DNA from: Gemmatimonadaceae bacterium | GTDB lineage: Bacteria > Gemmatimonadota > Gemmatimonadetes > Gemmatimonadales > Gemmatimonadaceae | DNA: 64,000 bases | Reading direction: 5' to 3' | NCBI GenBank assembly: GCA_035533015.1 | Contig: DATLUQ010000019.1 | Coordinates: 1-64,000 of the forward strand | In this document: piece after piece, positions 31,001 through 42,057 of the stretch | Position numbering within the stretch: position 1 is the first letter of the stretch | Layout of the letters: every line of letters starts with the position of its first letter | Program-made: the position numbers and the translations under genes | Notes under the pieces: model-generated | The model's input: only the letters and a program-made list of their open reading frames with translations | Told to the model about the DNA's origin: nothing | Database searches by the model: none

Positions 31001-32923
31001 CTACCGCCCACCCGGCAGCACCTCCACTTCGAGCCCGCTGGCGTGTCCCGGCTCGTGGAAGATCCGCTCCGTGGCCTTCACGAAGTCGGTCGCCTTGGCG
31101 TCGTAGATGTTGGGCACGTAATGCTGCGGGTTCCGGTCGAACGCCGGGAACCACGAGCTCTGCACCTGGATCATGATGCGGTGTCCCGTCTTGAACGTGT
31201 GCAGGACGTCCTGCAGCCGGAATTGCACCTGGGTCACGCGGCCTGGCACGAACGGCGCCGGCCGGTCGAACCCGTCGCGATAGCGGCCGCGCATGATCTC
31301 GCCCCGCACGAGCTGCTGATAACCGGCGTAGTGCACGGTGGTGTCGGGCCGGTACGGACTGTCGGCCTCGCCCATCGGATACACGTCGATCAGCTTCACG
31401 ACATAGTCGGCGTCGGTGCCGCTGGTGCTCACGAACAGCCGCGCCGTCATCTCGCCCCCCAGAGTCACGTCCTGCGGGAGGCTGTCGGTCTCGTACGTGA
31501 CGACGTCGCGGCGGTCGTCGAAGCACCGCTGATCGTCGCTCATGTACTGGTACATCGTCAGACCCTGGATGGTGGGAATGCGGCACCGACTCGGCACGGG
31601 CTGGGCGGGGTCGCTCACGTATTCATCGAACGCACTCCCCCCGGGCGGCGCGGTGAACGACAGCCGGCCGCCGGGCTCGAAATAGAGCTCGCGGTGGATC
31701 GCCGACTTGACCGGCCACGAATCGAACGAGCGCCAGACCTTGTCGCCCGTGTCGAAGATGAGCGCGTTCGGCAGCCCCACGGGGCCCTTGCCGTCATCCT
31801 TCAGGAAGTGATGGAAGAACTTGGCCTCGACGTCGCGTTGGAACTTCGTCTCCAGCGAGTCGCCGAAGTAGATGTCGCCGTGCACGGTGTGCACGATCCC
31901 CGTCCGCGACCATCCGCCGTGGCGGAACGGTCCCTCGACGATGGCGTTGTAGTTGGTCGGGTGGTGCGCCTGGATGGTCTTGTAGACGGTGAGCGGTCCG
32001 TACAGATCCTCGGCGTCGAACCAGCCGCCCACGGTGAGCATCGCGGGCATGTGCCCGTTGAGATACGGAGCCACGGCGCGCGCCTTCCAGAACGCGTCGT
32101 AGTCGGGGTGCTGGATGATCTCCTGCCAGAAGAAGTTGTTCTTGTAGTAGCGGTTCGTCGTCGTCGAGAGCGGGCCGAGCCCGAGTTGGAAGTCGTAATC
32201 GTCGGGCAGGCCGTCCTTCACCATGCTCGGCTGCCACCAGGCATCGGGGGTCGGCGCCGGATGCTGGATGCCGAACAGCGGATACGTATAGAAGTAGGCC
32301 TGCGTGAGCGCGCCGTTGTGGTGGAAGTCTTCGAAGTAGAAGTTGGTGACCGGTGCCTGCGGCGACGCGGCGACGAGCGCCGGATGCCCCGACAGCGCCC
32401 CCATGGTCGTGTAGAAGCCGGGATACGAGATGCCCCACTGGCCCACGCGCCCATTGTTGTCGGGGACGTTCTTGAGCAGCCAGTCGATGGTGTCGTAGGT
32501 ATCGGACGCTTCGTCGGTCTTCGTATGGTCCCGGGCCTTGATGGAATCGGGAATGAACGGGCGCACGTTGACGAACGTGCCCTCGGACATGTATCGGCCC
32601 CGGACGTCCTGATACACGAAGATGTACTTGTCGTGCATCATGAACGGGTCGGGGCCGAGGTGCGCCGGATACTGGTCGGGACCATACGGCGCCACCGAAT
32701 AGCAGGTCCGCTGCATCACCATCGGGTAGGGGTGCGCCGGCGACGCATCTTTGGGGACATACACGATGGTGAACAGCTGGACGCCGTCGCGCATCGCGAT
32801 GCGATACTCGTGCTTGGTGTACTCGGCGCGGATGAACGCCGAATCGGACTGCTGGGCGGAGGCCGTGGCGGCGCACACGAGGGCCAGGCATGCGGCGTGG
32901 GTGAGGGAGCGGAGTCTCGTCAT
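31001..32923 (-). CDS. Secreted CocE/NonD family hydrolase (S15-like)
   Basis: 640 residues with a signal peptide (LALVCAATASAQQ). The alpha/beta-hydrolase core has the nucleophile in GQWGISYPGFY (Ser about residue 166), the HxGG-type His in VEGPFRHGGWSR, and the acid near GGWFDAED. A C-terminal jelly-roll domain of the X-Pro dipeptidyl-peptidase type follows (FRLQDVLHTFKTGHRIMIQV). It is an acyl-transfer/hydrolase enzyme acting on esters or X-Pro peptides outside the cytoplasm; family members include cocaine esterase and glutaryl-7-ACA acylase. The ATG at 32923 is chosen for its signal peptide. It stands alone on the minus strand, behind the DUF5117 protease. Confidence 0.9.
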   Translation of the reverse strand: MTRLRSLTHAACLALVCAATASAQQSDSAFIRAEYTKHEYRIAMRDGVQLFTIVYVPKDASPAHPYPMVMQRTCYSVAPYGPDQYPAHLGPDPFMMHDKYIFVYQDVRGRYMSEGTFVNVRPFIPDSIKARDHTKTDEASDTYDTIDWLLKNVPDNNGRVGQWGISYPGFYTTMGALSGHPALVAASPQAPVTNFYFEDFHHNGALTQAYFYTYPLFGIQHPAPTPDAWWQPSMVKDGLPDDYDFQLGLGPLSTTTNRYYKNNFFWQEIIQHPDYDAFWKARAVAPYLNGHMPAMLTVGGWFDAEDLYGPLTVYKTIQAHHPTNYNAIVEGPFRHGGWSRTGIVHTVHGDIYFGDSLETKFQRDVEAKFFHHFLKDDGKGPVGLPNALIFDTGDKVWRSFDSWPVKSAIHRELYFEPGGRLSFTAPPGGSAFDEYVSDPAQPVPSRCRIPTIQGLTMYQYMSDDQRCFDDRRDVVTYETDSLPQDVTLGGEMTARLFVSTSGTDADYVVKLIDVYPMGEADSPYRPDTTVHYAGYQQLVRGEIMRGRYRDGFDRPAPFVPGRVTQVQFRLQDVLHTFKTGHRIMIQVQSSWFPAFDRNPQHYVPNIYDAKATDFVKATERIFHEPGHASGLEVEVLPGGR

Positions 32924-32997
32924 GGGGCTAACATGCACGTGGAGGTGCGGTCGACGCCAGACTGCGGCACGGCGTACCGGACGGGTATCCCTAATGC

Positions 32998-33034
32998 ATC
33001 AAGCGGGGCCGCGCATGGCGCGACCCCGCTTGAT
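32998..33034 (-). terminator. Long hairpin behind the zinc protease gene
   Basis: ATCAAGCGGGG pairs with CCCCGCTTGAT, extended inward by CGCGC/GCGCG around a 3-base loop. It begins 21 bases downstream of the protease stop on the minus strand. No T-tract. Confidence 0.6.
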
Positions 33035-33054
33035 GGTACCGAGCCGAGGCCCGG

Positions 33055-35628
33055 CTACTTCTTAGGATTCAGGATCTCGTCGATCCGGTGATTGGCGGCT
33101 TGGAGATGGCGCAGGGTCTCGACGTCGGTCGTCTTACCCACTGCGCTTCGGATCTCGGCCTGCAGCGCCGAGAGGTCGCCGCGCAGCTGCGCCTTGGCCT
33201 CGTCCGACAGCGGCTGTGCGCCGCCGCCGCCCCCGCGCCCGCCCGCCGGCGCCGCCTCCGCGGCCGGGTTCAACTTATGGTCGATGAGGGTCAGGTAGTC
33301 GTTCTGCAGCGTCCGCCGGTATATATCAATTGTCGGATGGGCTTCGGCGAGTTCGCTCCAGATCCCGTGGCGGACGTCGGCCAGGAAGCCGGGCAGCGGG
33401 TAGGCGTCGGCGGGGTGCGTGGCCTCGATCTCGAGCAGGCGATCCATGCGCTGGTCATTGAGCAGCGACGTGAGCACGCGGTTCTGCGCGTTGCCGATGC
33501 GCGTGACCATGCCCGTGGGCTCGATGCGCGCCTGGATCTGCGTGTTGATCAGGTACGTCGGCGTCCGGAAGACGCTGTCGTTCAGGAACTTCACCGCGGC
33601 CTGCTGCTTGGCGCGGGAGTTCACGGTGTACACCGGTCCGGGCTGGCTGCCCGACTTGTACCACACGGGGCCGGCGCCGATGACCGTGGTGGGGTGCGTG
33701 GCCTCGGTGGCCCACTGGCCCACGGTGCGGTCATACAGCGCTTCGAGCAGGCTGTTGTCCTCCATGGGGCGCGTGCCGGCGCTGGCCACGTAGCCCATCA
33801 CGCGGGCGATGTTCTTGAAGCCGAGCCCGGTGGCCCACACCGAATTGGCATCGGCTACGGCCTCGCTCATCGTGCCGTACTGCCCGAACTCGTTGTTGAC
33901 CGAGAAGCGGAGCCAGGGCACGGTGTCCTGCACCGCGATCCATTTCTCGAGCGTGGGCTTCTCCTCATCGGGCGTCTTGGCGCCGGGGATCGGGCGGTAG
34001 CCCCAGCCAATGGTGTACTTGTCCCACGGGCCGATGCGCGGCACGAGCGTCCAGAGCGGGATGTGATCGCCGGGCTGCGCCACGTAGTTGAACCGCGAGT
34101 AGTCCATGATGCTCGGGCTCGAGCCCATCTTTTCCACCCAGGTCGGGCTGCGGACGCTGTCGGGCGGATATTCGGAGCTACCGATCTGGTCGTGCTGCAG
34201 GCCGATGGTGTGGCCGATTTCGTGGGCGACGCCGAATTCGAGCAGCCGGCCCATCAGCGAGTCGGGCATGGGGATCGTGCGGGCGCGCGGATCGAGTTGC
34301 GCGGCCTGCGAGAAGTACCAGTACTGCATGAGCTCGATCAGGTTGTGGAAGATGCGCGGCGAGCCGTTGAGGATCTCGCCCGTGCGCGGGTCGCTCACGT
34401 GCGGTCCCACGGAGTTCTCGATCGTGGAGGGGAGCCACCGGATGACCGTGTGGCGGATGTCCTCCATGGACCAACTCGGATCGTTGGTGGGCGCTTCCTT
34501 GGCGATGATCGCGTCTTTGAATCCGGCGGCCTCGAATGCGGGCTCCCAGCTCTCGATGGCCTTCTCGATCCACGGCTTCCACTTGTCGGGGGTGCCGGGA
34601 TCCACGTAGTACACGATGGGCTGCTTGGGATAGCACAGGTTGCCGTCCATGCGGTCGGAGCACTCGAGGCGCCACCGCGTGATGAACTGCTTGGGCACGG
34701 CCACCTGCTGGTCGGTGCCGAAGTCCACGGTGCGCACGGTGAAGAAGCCCATGCGCTGGTCGGCGTAGCGCACCGGCATCGGATGGTCGGGAAGCTTGAT
34801 CATGCTCCAGTGCGCGAGCACGCTCTGCGCCATCTGCGCGCCGCCCCGTCCGCCCGCCGGCGCGCCGCCGCGGCCGTTGGCCGCCTCAGTGCCCGTCTGC
34901 GCCGCCTGGATCTCGATGTTCTCCGGGAACGCCTCGACGCTCTCGACGTACGACCGCGTGGCGTCGATGTTGCCGCGGATGGCCGCGATCTCGGGCACGT
35001 TCGTGGTGAACAGCCGCGTCACGTCGATCACCGGCGCGCTGTCGGGGCCGAACGACTCGATCGGGAACATCATGATGATCGGCGGATAGTTCGACGACTC
35101 CACCGACTGCCACACCGCCTTCGTGCTGTCGGCCGTGATGTTGAACGAGGGCGAGCGCAGCACGATATGGTCGCCCACGCGGTCCCAGCGGAGCGTGCGC
35201 TCCATGAACTCGTCGCCGCCGTAGTCGCCGAACCCGCCGCCCGCCGCGCCGCCCCGTCCCTGCGGGGCGGGCGCCGGGGCGCGATCGAACCGGCCCACGA
35301 CGAGCAGGTCCTTGCCCAGCTCGTGCGTCGGGATCTCGAAATAGAGCTTGTCACCCACGCGGTGCGTGATGAACAGCCCGCGCTTGGTCTCGGCGCTGGC
35401 CGGAATGACGCGGCGATAAGGCTGCGGTACGGTGGTCGCCTCGGCGCCACCGCGGCCGGCGCCGCGGCCGCCGGCCCGTCCCGGGCCGCCCGCCTGCGGG
35501 ACCATGGAGGATTCGGGGGCGGCGGCGGGAGCCGGCGCCGGAGCGGGCGGCGTTGCGGCGGGCGTCGAGGATCCGGCGCATCCCGCCACGCACGCGGCCG
35601 CGAGGAGGCAGGCGATGCGATTGGACAT
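33055..35628 (-). CDS. Zinc-dependent metalloprotease lipoprotein (DUF5117/DUF5118)
   Basis: 857 residues. The signal sequence ends at a lipobox ([10 protein letters not shown]), followed by a Pro/Ala- and Gly/Arg-rich linker. DUF5118 and DUF5117 regions (about 85-420) precede a metzincin-like catalytic domain with [12 protein letters not shown] (about residue 470), the extended HExxHxxGxxHD zinc site, followed by the S-I-M-D-Y Met-turn. The remaining C-terminal part is helical with low-complexity Gly segments. Such proteases are common in Bacteroidota and Gemmatimonadota and are thought to degrade extracellular proteins. Divergent from the S9 peptidase gene, possibly sharing its intergenic promoter region. 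Confidence 0.88.
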   Translation of the reverse strand: MSNRIACLLAAACVAGCAGSSTPAATPPAPAPAPAAAPESSMVPQAGGPGRAGGRGAGRGGAEATTVPQPYRRVIPASAETKRGLFITHRVGDKLYFEIPTHELGKDLLVVGRFDRAPAPAPQGRGGAAGGGFGDYGGDEFMERTLRWDRVGDHIVLRSPSFNITADSTKAVWQSVESSNYPPIIMMFPIESFGPDSAPVIDVTRLFTTNVPEIAAIRGNIDATRSYVESVEAFPENIEIQAAQTGTEAANGRGGAPAGGRGGAQMAQSVLAHWSMIKLPDHPMPVRYADQRMGFFTVRTVDFGTDQQVAVPKQFITRWRLECSDRMDGNLCYPKQPIVYYVDPGTPDKWKPWIEKAIESWEPAFEAAGFKDAIIAKEAPTNDPSWSMEDIRHTVIRWLPSTIENSVGPHVSDPRTGEILNGSPRIFHNLIELMQYWYFSQAAQLDPRARTIPMPDSLMGRLLEFGVAHEIGHTIGLQHDQIGSSEYPPDSVRSPTWVEKMGSSPSIMDYSRFNYVAQPGDHIPLWTLVPRIGPWDKYTIGWGYRPIPGAKTPDEEKPTLEKWIAVQDTVPWLRFSVNNEFGQYGTMSEAVADANSVWATGLGFKNIARVMGYVASAGTRPMEDNSLLEALYDRTVGQWATEATHPTTVIGAGPVWYKSGSQPGPVYTVNSRAKQQAAVKFLNDSVFRTPTYLINTQIQARIEPTGMVTRIGNAQNRVLTSLLNDQRMDRLLEIEATHPADAYPLPGFLADVRHGIWSELAEAHPTIDIYRRTLQNDYLTLIDHKLNPAAEAAPAGGRGGGGGAQPLSDEAKAQLRGDLSALQAEIRSAVGKTTDVETLRHLQAANHRIDEILNPKK

Positions 35629-35694
35629 GGGGACGAAGGGGAAGAGGGTTTTGGGAAGGCGCGCGAGGGGAAGGACGCGCCCGTGGGGCGCTGC

Positions 35695-35700
35695 TATAAT
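35695..35700 (+). promoter_or_regulatory. -10 element TATAAT of the S9 peptidase
   Basis: A perfect TATAAT in otherwise GC-rich DNA, 92 bases before the S9 peptidase ATG. At 17-base spacing the -35 position reads AGGACG, poor, so the promoter may be of extended or activator-dependent type. Confidence 0.5.
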
Positions 35701-35792
35701 GACGTGGGGACCGCGGCCGCAACAGGGCCCAGCGACGACATGGCCGACGCCCCCTCCCAAGCCCCTGCCGGCGCGCGGCGCCGAGGACATCC

Positions 35793-38051
35793 ATGCCGAG
35801 ACTTCTGAGCGCGGCCCTCGCGGCCCTTCCCCTCCTGGTGACGGTCGGCCCGCCCGCCCGCGCCCAGCAGATTCCCGCGCCCGTGGACTCGGCGCTCCAC
35901 CGCATCTTTGCCTCCGGCACGTACGCGAGCGAGCGGTTCGGGCCGGCGCGGTGGGCCGACGGCGGCAACAGCTACCTGACCCTCGAACCCTCGCCGGCCG
36001 TGCAGGGGTACGATCTCGTGGAATACGACGCCGCGACCGGCATGCGGACCGTCAAGGTGCCGGCCACCGAGCTGATTCCCGCCGGCCGTCGAGAGCCCCT
36101 CATTCCGCAGGACTACGCGTTCTCGGCGCACGGACGGCAACTGCTCGTGTTCACCAACACGCGGCGCGTGTGGCGCGAGAACACCCGCGGTGACTACTGG
36201 ATATTGGACCTCGACACGAAGCGCCTGCACCAGGTGGGTGGGGCCGGAGTGCCCGAGTCGCGGCTCATGTTCGCCAAATTCTCCCCCGATGGGTCACGCG
36301 TGGCCTACGTGCTGAATGGCGACCTGTTCGTGGAGCCGTCGGCGGGCGGCGCGGTCACGCGCCTCACACACGACGCGTCCCACACGCTCGTCAACGGCAT
36401 GAGCGACTGGGTATACGAAGAGGAGTTCGGTCTGCGCGACGGATTCCGCTGGTCTCCCGACGGCAAGTACATCGCCTTCTGGCAATTCGATATGTCCGGC
36501 ATCCGGGACTTCCTGATGCTCGACGTCACCGACTCGCTGTATCCGTTCACGGTGCCGGTGCAGTATCCCAAGGCCGGCACCACCAACTCGGCGGTGCGTG
36601 TGGGCGTCGTGGCCGCGACGGGCGGGAAGGTGAGGTGGATTGGACTGCCGGGGGATCCGCGCAACAACTACGTCCCGTGGATGGAATGGGCGGGTTCCAA
36701 CGAAGTGATGATCCAACACATGAACCGCGCACAGAACCGCGACGCCGTGATCCTGGCCGACGTGCGCACGGGTACGCCCCGCACCGTGTTCACCGAGACC
36801 GACAGCGCCTGGGTGGACCTCGTGGAGGACGTGCACTGGATGCCCGGCAGCCGGTCCTTCCTGTGGCCGAGTGAGCGCGACGGATGGCGCCACGTCTACG
36901 AGGTGTCGCGCGACGGGACCACGCAGCGGCTGCTCACCCCGGGCGACTACGACGTGGAGAGCGTGGCAGCGGTCGACGACGCGGGCGGGTGGCTGTACGT
37001 GATCGCCTCGCCGCAGAACGCCACGCAGCGGTACCTGTACCGTGTGTCGCTCGCCCACCCCGGCGCGCCCGAGCGGATCTCCCCTGCGGCGGAGGCCGGC
37101 GTGCACGCCTACGACTTCTCACCCAACGCGCACTGGGCGTTCCATACGTACTCCAATTTCGACACGCCGCCGGTGATGGACCTCGTGCAATTCCCCGCCG
37201 CCGTACCGGTGCGCACCCTGCTGGCGAACGATCGCCTGCGCGCCGCGGCGGCCGATGCGATTCGCACGCCCGTGCAGTTCTTCCACGTGACGGTGACCGA
37301 CGGCGCGACGCTGGACGGCTACATGATCCGTCCCAACGATTTCGATCCGTCCAAGCGGTATCCGATCCTGGTGAACGTGTACGGTGAACCGGCGGCGCAG
37401 ACGGTGATGGACCGGTGGGGCGGGGCCGGCATGCTCTGGCATCAGATGCTCGCCGATCAGGGATACCTGGTCGTGAGCTTCGACAACCGCGGCACGCCTG
37501 CCCCCAAGGGACGCGCCTGGCGCAAGGTCATCTACGGCTCGATCGGCCCCCTCGCCAGCAAGGAGCAGGCCGACGCGGTGCTTGCCTTCGCGCGGTCGCG
37601 GCCGTACGCCGACAGCACGCACATCGCGATCTGGGGCTGGAGCGGCGGCGGATCGAGCACCCTGAACGCGATGTTCCGCTATCCGGACGTGTACTCGCTC
37701 GGCATGGCCGTGGCGCCGGTGGCCGACCAGCGCCTGTACGACACCATCTATCAGGAGCGGTACATGGGCACCCCTGAGGAGAACCCCGAGGGGTACCGCA
37801 CCGGGTCCCCTATCAATTTCGCTGACGGGTTGAAGGGGAAACTCCTGATTGTCCATGGGACCGGAGACGACAACGTGCACTATCAGGGTACGGCCCGGCT
37901 CATCAACCGGCTGGTGACCCTGGACAAGCAATTCGACCTCATGATCTATCCCAACCGGACGCACTGCATCTGCGAAGGAGCGGGCACCACGCTGCAACTA
38001 TATTCCACGCTCACGCGATACCTACTCACCAACATGCCGCCCGCGCGGTAG
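35793..38051 (+). CDS. S9B family peptidase (dipeptidyl-peptidase IV-like)
   Basis: 752 residues with signal peptide ([11 protein letters not shown]). DPPIV_N beta-propeller at about 90-480, with the substrate-N-terminus-binding Glu pair in [13 protein letters not shown]; alpha/beta hydrolase at about 500-752 with [13 protein letters not shown] (Ser about 617), [11 protein letters not shown] (Asp about 692) and YPNRTHCI (His about 724). It should remove X-Pro or X-Ala dipeptides from extracellular peptides. The Gly-rich nucleophile elbow replaces the GWSYGG of classical DPP IV, a known variation in this bacterial group. It is followed after 22 bases by a nickel/cobalt permease gene and probably co-transcribed. 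Confidence 0.92.
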   Translation: MPRLLSAALAALPLLVTVGPPARAQQIPAPVDSALHRIFASGTYASERFGPARWADGGNSYLTLEPSPAVQGYDLVEYDAATGMRTVKVPATELIPAGRREPLIPQDYAFSAHGRQLLVFTNTRRVWRENTRGDYWILDLDTKRLHQVGGAGVPESRLMFAKFSPDGSRVAYVLNGDLFVEPSAGGAVTRLTHDASHTLVNGMSDWVYEEEFGLRDGFRWSPDGKYIAFWQFDMSGIRDFLMLDVTDSLYPFTVPVQYPKAGTTNSAVRVGVVAATGGKVRWIGLPGDPRNNYVPWMEWAGSNEVMIQHMNRAQNRDAVILADVRTGTPRTVFTETDSAWVDLVEDVHWMPGSRSFLWPSERDGWRHVYEVSRDGTTQRLLTPGDYDVESVAAVDDAGGWLYVIASPQNATQRYLYRVSLAHPGAPERISPAAEAGVHAYDFSPNAHWAFHTYSNFDTPPVMDLVQFPAAVPVRTLLANDRLRAAAADAIRTPVQFFHVTVTDGATLDGYMIRPNDFDPSKRYPILVNVYGEPAAQTVMDRWGGAGMLWHQMLADQGYLVVSFDNRGTPAPKGRAWRKVIYGSIGPLASKEQADAVLAFARSRPYADSTHIAIWGWSGGGSSTLNAMFRYPDVYSLGMAVAPVADQRLYDTIYQERYMGTPEENPEGYRTGSPINFADGLKGKLLIVHGTGDDNVHYQGTARLINRLVTLDKQFDLMIYPNRTHCICEGAGTTLQLYSTLTRYLLTNMPPAR

Positions 38052-38073
38052 GCGTTCCATCGATCCGCAATCC

Positions 38074-39138
38074 ATGACCGAGCCGCCTCCCGCCGTTCAC
38101 GCGGTCCGCGCGTCGGACGTCCGCGCGCGCGTGGTCGGGCTGTACGCGCTGCTGCTGGCCGCGAATCTGGGCGCGTGGGCGTGGGCCCTGGTAGCGTTCC
38201 GTCACTATCCGCTGCTCCTTGGTACCGCGCTCCTGGCCTACGGGCTGGGGCTGCGCCATGCCATCGATGCCGACCACATCGCGGCCATCGACAACGTCAC
38301 CCGCAAGTTGATGCAGGAGGGAAAACGGCCGGTGGGGGCGGGGTTCTTCTTCTCGCTGGGCCACTCCACCGTGGTCGTGCTGGCGTCGGTGGCCATCGCC
38401 GCCACGGCGATGGCGCTGCGCACGCGCCTCGAAACATTCCGGTCGCTGGGCGGCATGATCGGCACGATCGTGTCGGCGGTGTTCCTGCTGGCGATCGCGG
38501 TGATGAATCTGTTCATTCTGGCCGCCGTGTATCGGACCTTCCACCGTGTACGCCGCGGCGGCGCCTACGTCGAAGAGGATCTGGACGCTCTGATGGCGGG
38601 TGGCGGCTTCCTGTCCCGCATCTTCAAGCCGTTGTTCGGCATGATCCGGTCGAGCTGGCACATGTATCCGCTGGGCTTGCTGTTTGGCCTGGGCTTCGAC
38701 ACGGCCACGGAGATCGGCCTGCTCGGCATCTCGGCGGCCGAGGCGGGCAAGGGGATGCCGATCTGGTCGATCCTCGTCTTCCCGGCGTTGTTCACCGCCG
38801 GCATGTCGCTCATCGACACCACCGACAGCGTGTTGATGGTGGGCGCGTACCAGTGGGCGTTCGCCAAACCGATGAGAAAACTCTACTATAACATGACCAT
38901 CACCTTCGTCTCCGTGCTGGTGGCCCTGCTCGTGGGCAGCATCGAGGCGCTGGGGCTGATCGGCGACAAGTGGCAGTTCCACGGCTGGATATGGAGCGCG
39001 GTGGCGCGGTTGAACGGCAACTTCGGCAGCATCGGCTACCTGATCATCGGCGTCTTCCTGGGCAGTTGGGTCATCTCGGCGGCCGTGTATCGGTTCAAGG
39101 GCTACGACCGGGCCGAAGCGCCGACGCTGGCCGAGTAG
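38074..39138 (+). CDS. NiCoT family nickel/cobalt permease
   Basis: 354 residues, eight predicted helices. The family signature in helix II is exact: LRHAIDADHIAAIDN, followed by FFFSLGHSTVVV in helix III, and LGFDTATEIGLLGI and FTAGMSLIDTTDSVLM in the later conserved helices. It imports Ni2+ or Co2+ across the inner membrane (HoxN/NixA/NicT type), driven by the membrane potential. Which metal cannot be told from sequence here: no urease, hydrogenase or cobalamin gene is adjacent, and no B12 riboswitch precedes it. Its only neighbour in the unit is the S9 peptidase. Confidence 0.93.
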   Translation: MTEPPPAVHAVRASDVRARVVGLYALLLAANLGAWAWALVAFRHYPLLLGTALLAYGLGLRHAIDADHIAAIDNVTRKLMQEGKRPVGAGFFFSLGHSTVVVLASVAIAATAMALRTRLETFRSLGGMIGTIVSAVFLLAIAVMNLFILAAVYRTFHRVRRGGAYVEEDLDALMAGGGFLSRIFKPLFGMIRSSWHMYPLGLLFGLGFDTATEIGLLGISAAEAGKGMPIWSILVFPALFTAGMSLIDTTDSVLMVGAYQWAFAKPMRKLYYNMTITFVSVLVALLVGSIEALGLIGDKWQFHGWIWSAVARLNGNFGSIGYLIIGVFLGSWVISAAVYRFKGYDRAEAPTLAE

Positions 39139-39154
39139 CCGCGCCGCGCGCGGC

Positions 39155-40237
39155 TCATGTCGCGGGCGCGGAGGGGGCTGCGCCACGCGGCCGCATGGGC
39201 GCTTCGTCGGCCACCCGCAGCACGCGTGATCCCCGGATGGCCTCACCCGATCGGAGCCACGCCAGCGCGTCGTTCGCCTCCGACAGAGGAACCTCCGACA
39301 CCGTGGGCCGGAGCTCCATGCGCACCGCGGCGTCGAGAAATTCGCGCACGTCGGCGCGCGTCACGTTGGCCACGCTCTTCACGTCGCGCTCGTGCCAGAG
39401 GTGCGTGGCGTACTCCAGGCGCAGCAGTTCGGGCTGGTCGCGCGACTCCTTTCGAATGGCGTTGATCACCAGCCGGCCGCCGGGGGCCAGGTGGCCCAGG
39501 GCCTCGACCACCGGTTTCCAGGCCGGTGTCGTGTCCACGATCGCCATCATCGGCTGCGGCGGCCGGTCGGTCGTGTCGCCGGCCCAGTCGGCCCCCAATT
39601 CGAGGGCGAAAGCGCGCTCCCCAGCGCTGCGTGCAAACACGTACACCGGCGAATGCGGGTAGCGGTGGCGCGCCGTCTGCAGCATGAGGTGTCCCGACGC
39701 GCCGAACCCGGTGAGGCCGAGCGGCTGGCCGTCGGCCAGATCGGTGAGGCGCAGCGACCGCCAGCCGATTGCGCCGGCGCAGAGCAGCGGGGCCGCCGAC
39801 GTGTCGGCCAGTCCGTCGGGAATCGCGTGCGCGAACGCTTCGGGCACCACGAGATACTCCGCGTATCCGCCATTCACGTCGCAGCCGGTGGCGCAAAACT
39901 CGGGACAGAGATTCTCCGTGCCCGACAGACACCAGCGGCAACGTCCGCACGCCGAATGGATCCAGGCCACACCCACCCGGTCTCCCTCATGGAACGCGAC
40001 GGCGCCGGCCCCGCGCGCGACGACCCGCCCCACGACCTGATGGCCGGGGATCACAGGATATGCGGGCGCGACCAGCCGGCCTTCGGCCAGGTCGAGGTCC
40101 GTGCGGCACACGCCGCACGCCGACACGCGTACCAGCAGCTCGCGCGCCGCGGGCGAAGGGGCAGGGACCTCAGCCGCTTCGAGAGCGAGCGGATGGTCGG
40201 CGAGTGGAGCCGGATTCCGGAGCAGCATGGCGCGCAT
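39155..40237 (-). CDS. Zinc-dependent alcohol dehydrogenase family protein
   Basis: 360 residues from ATG 40237. GroES-like domain with the catalytic zinc site in SACGVCRTDLDLAEG and IPGHQVVGRVV, the structural zinc cysteines in SACGRCRWCLSGTENLC, then a Rossmann domain whose loop LTGFGASGHLMLQTARHRY replaces the usual GxGxxG with GFGASG. The sequence fits the subgroup of Zn-dependent alcohol dehydrogenases related to AdhA/AdhP, cytosolic and NAD(P)-dependent. Substrate alcohol unknown. It converges on the nickel/cobalt permease gene and is divergent from the rhomboid gene. Confidence 0.88.
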   Translation of the reverse strand: MRAMLLRNPAPLADHPLALEAAEVPAPSPAARELLVRVSACGVCRTDLDLAEGRLVAPAYPVIPGHQVVGRVVARGAGAVAFHEGDRVGVAWIHSACGRCRWCLSGTENLCPEFCATGCDVNGGYAEYLVVPEAFAHAIPDGLADTSAAPLLCAGAIGWRSLRLTDLADGQPLGLTGFGASGHLMLQTARHRYPHSPVYVFARSAGERAFALELGADWAGDTTDRPPQPMMAIVDTTPAWKPVVEALGHLAPGGRLVINAIRKESRDQPELLRLEYATHLWHERDVKSVANVTRADVREFLDAAVRMELRPTVSEVPLSEANDALAWLRSGEAIRGSRVLRVADEAPMRPRGAAPSAPAT

Positions 40238-40365
40238 GCATGAACGATGAGGTGTAGAGCGGCTCGCGGGAACCCCGAGCGTCTCGGGGGCCAGGACGCG
40301 CACCGGCCGCGCTGGGACGTTATCTTCGAAACCGGTTCTATCGCCGCCAACGTGGAGGAATTGCC

Positions 40366-41136
40366 GTGACCCCATGGGTCAAGCGGCTGCTGGCCGCCAA
40401 CATCATCGTCTTCTTCATCCAGCAGACCATGCCCAACGTCACGGACGCGTTCGCGTTCGTGCCGGCCATGATCTTCGTCCGCCCGTGGACCGTGGTCACG
40501 TACATGTTTCTCCACGGCGGATGGATGCACATCATCTTCAACATGATCGTGCTGTTCTTCTTCGGGCCGCGGGTGGAGCAGCGGTTGGGGTCGAAACGAT
40601 TCATCACGCTGTACTTCGTGGCCGGGATTTCGGGAGCCCTCCTATCGTTCGTGCTCGCGCCGGGCGCGGCGATCATCGGCGCGTCGGCGGCGGTGTTTGG
40701 TGTGGAGACCGCGTTCGCCAAGTACTGGCCGCGCGAGTTGATCTATATCTGGGGCGTGCTCCCCATCCAGGCCATCTGGCTCATCGCCCTCACGGTGGCC
40801 TACTCCATCTGGAGCGGCATGAACGGGTCGACGAGCGGCGTGGCCGACTATGCACACCTGGGCGGCATAGCCGGCGCGTTCCTGTATCTCTTCTGGATCG
40901 ACCGCCACTACGGCGCGCGGAAGTTCCGCGCCAAGGCCGTGCCCAAGGTGCCGATGGGCAAGGTGTTGGAGTGGAAGCGGGTGGATCCGACGGTGATCCA
41001 CGAGGTCAATCGCGACGAGGTCAATCGCATCCTCGACAAGATCAGCGATCGCGGGATCGACAGCCTGACGCCCGAGGAGCGCGTGTTCCTGTCGAATTTC
41101 GTGCCCCCCGACGACCGGAAGCCGCCGGTATCCTGA
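40366..41136 (+). CDS. Rhomboid family intramembrane serine protease
   Basis: 256 residues from GTG 40366, with GTGGAGGAA upstream. Six membrane helices; L1 loop HGGWMHIIFNM contains the conserved WR-equivalent and His/Asn region, helix 4 has the nucleophile in IIGASAAVFG (Ser about residue 106) and helix 6 the catalytic His in YAHLGGIAGAFLY (about 163). A charged cytoplasmic tail of about 75 residues (VNRDEVNRILDKISDRGIDS, then LTPEERVFL) is the DUF6576-type segment often found on these rhomboids. It cleaves membrane-embedded substrates. Confidence 0.92.
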   Translation: MTPWVKRLLAANIIVFFIQQTMPNVTDAFAFVPAMIFVRPWTVVTYMFLHGGWMHIIFNMIVLFFFGPRVEQRLGSKRFITLYFVAGISGALLSFVLAPGAAIIGASAAVFGVETAFAKYWPRELIYIWGVLPIQAIWLIALTVAYSIWSGMNGSTSGVADYAHLGGIAGAFLYLFWIDRHYGARKFRAKAVPKVPMGKVLEWKRVDPTVIHEVNRDEVNRILDKISDRGIDSLTPEERVFLSNFVPPDDRKPPVS

Positions 41137-41186
41137 TGTAACGGGCGGTCATCCGCGCTCGCCCGGCGGTCGCTGCTCATGCGGCG

Positions 41187-41927
41187 TCATCGCGGCATCC
41201 GGAACCGCGACGGGTCGATGGGTACGTTCACTTCGGCTCGTTCGACCATGATGTGTTGGCCGCCGGGGCGGCCGCGTGTGTCGCTGTCGATGCGGAAGGC
41301 GATCATCACGCCGCCGATGCGCCGGTAGTCGCGGAAGTACGACTCGAACACGACCGTGTCGCCATTCACCACGCGCTCTCCGGTCCATTTGGTCTGGAGG
41401 TGCGACTGCATATCGATGAAGTACCGGTCGTGCAGCCCGTCGGCGGTGACAACGTTCAGCGCCCAGGCGGGCCGCCCATCGGCCGTGTCCACGCCGGCGG
41501 TCGTCACGTGGTTGCCTTTGGCGGCGTAGTCCACCAGCGGCCCGTCGAAATCGGCGCCCGCTTCCACGTTCCGGGCTTGGTCGGCATCCATGAGGTGGGC
41601 TACCGAATCGCCCGCGAACGGGTTGATCGTCCACGTCGTGCGTCCGTCGGATGCCTGCACCAGTGCGCGATCCCCCAGGTGGATGGACGTGCGAACGTGC
41701 AGTGGGCGTTCGAGCTCTACGGTGTCGTTTCCGGCGAGGCCGGGGCCAAGCTCGATGCGGCCGACGAGCCGTTCCGTTCGGATCGCGCGCAGGGCTGCCG
41801 GGCCGCCTCGGGCGGCGACGTTGAGCGCGATGATCGAGTCGGCGCTCTGGGCCGCGGCCCCCCGTGAGAAGACGGCTGCTGCAATGACCGCACCCAGGTG
41901 GGCGCGTCGAATGAGAGGCGACGGCAT
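41187..41927 (-). CDS. Hypothetical periplasmic LolA-like protein
   Basis: 246 residues with signal peptide (AVIAAAVFSRGAAAQS). The pattern of strands and the segments TIHLGDRALVQASDGRTTW-type (about residues 80-100) and RYFIDMQSHLQTKWTGER (about 165-185) resemble the outer-membrane lipoprotein-sorting (LolA/DUF4292-like) half-barrel that binds lipids or lipoproteins in the periplasm. No catalytic motif. The resemblance is structural and weak, so the function is open. It is divergent from the beta-helix gene, 130 bp between starts. Confidence 0.65.
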   Translation of the reverse strand: MPSPLIRRAHLGAVIAAAVFSRGAAAQSADSIIALNVAARGGPAALRAIRTERLVGRIELGPGLAGNDTVELERPLHVRTSIHLGDRALVQASDGRTTWTINPFAGDSVAHLMDADQARNVEAGADFDGPLVDYAAKGNHVTTAGVDTADGRPAWALNVVTADGLHDRYFIDMQSHLQTKWTGERVVNGDTVVFESYFRDYRRIGGVMIAFRIDSDTRGRPGGQHIMVERAEVNVPIDPSRFRMPR

Positions 41928-42057
41928 AGGCGGAATATGCGCGCCCGCCCGGTCCGATGCACGGCTGTGCCGGCGCCGTTCGGCTGGTGAATTGGCGCCG
42001 CCCTGCGCAGGTTTCCCCTCGTCCCCCCTGGCTCGCGCATTCTCCAACGGTCTCCGA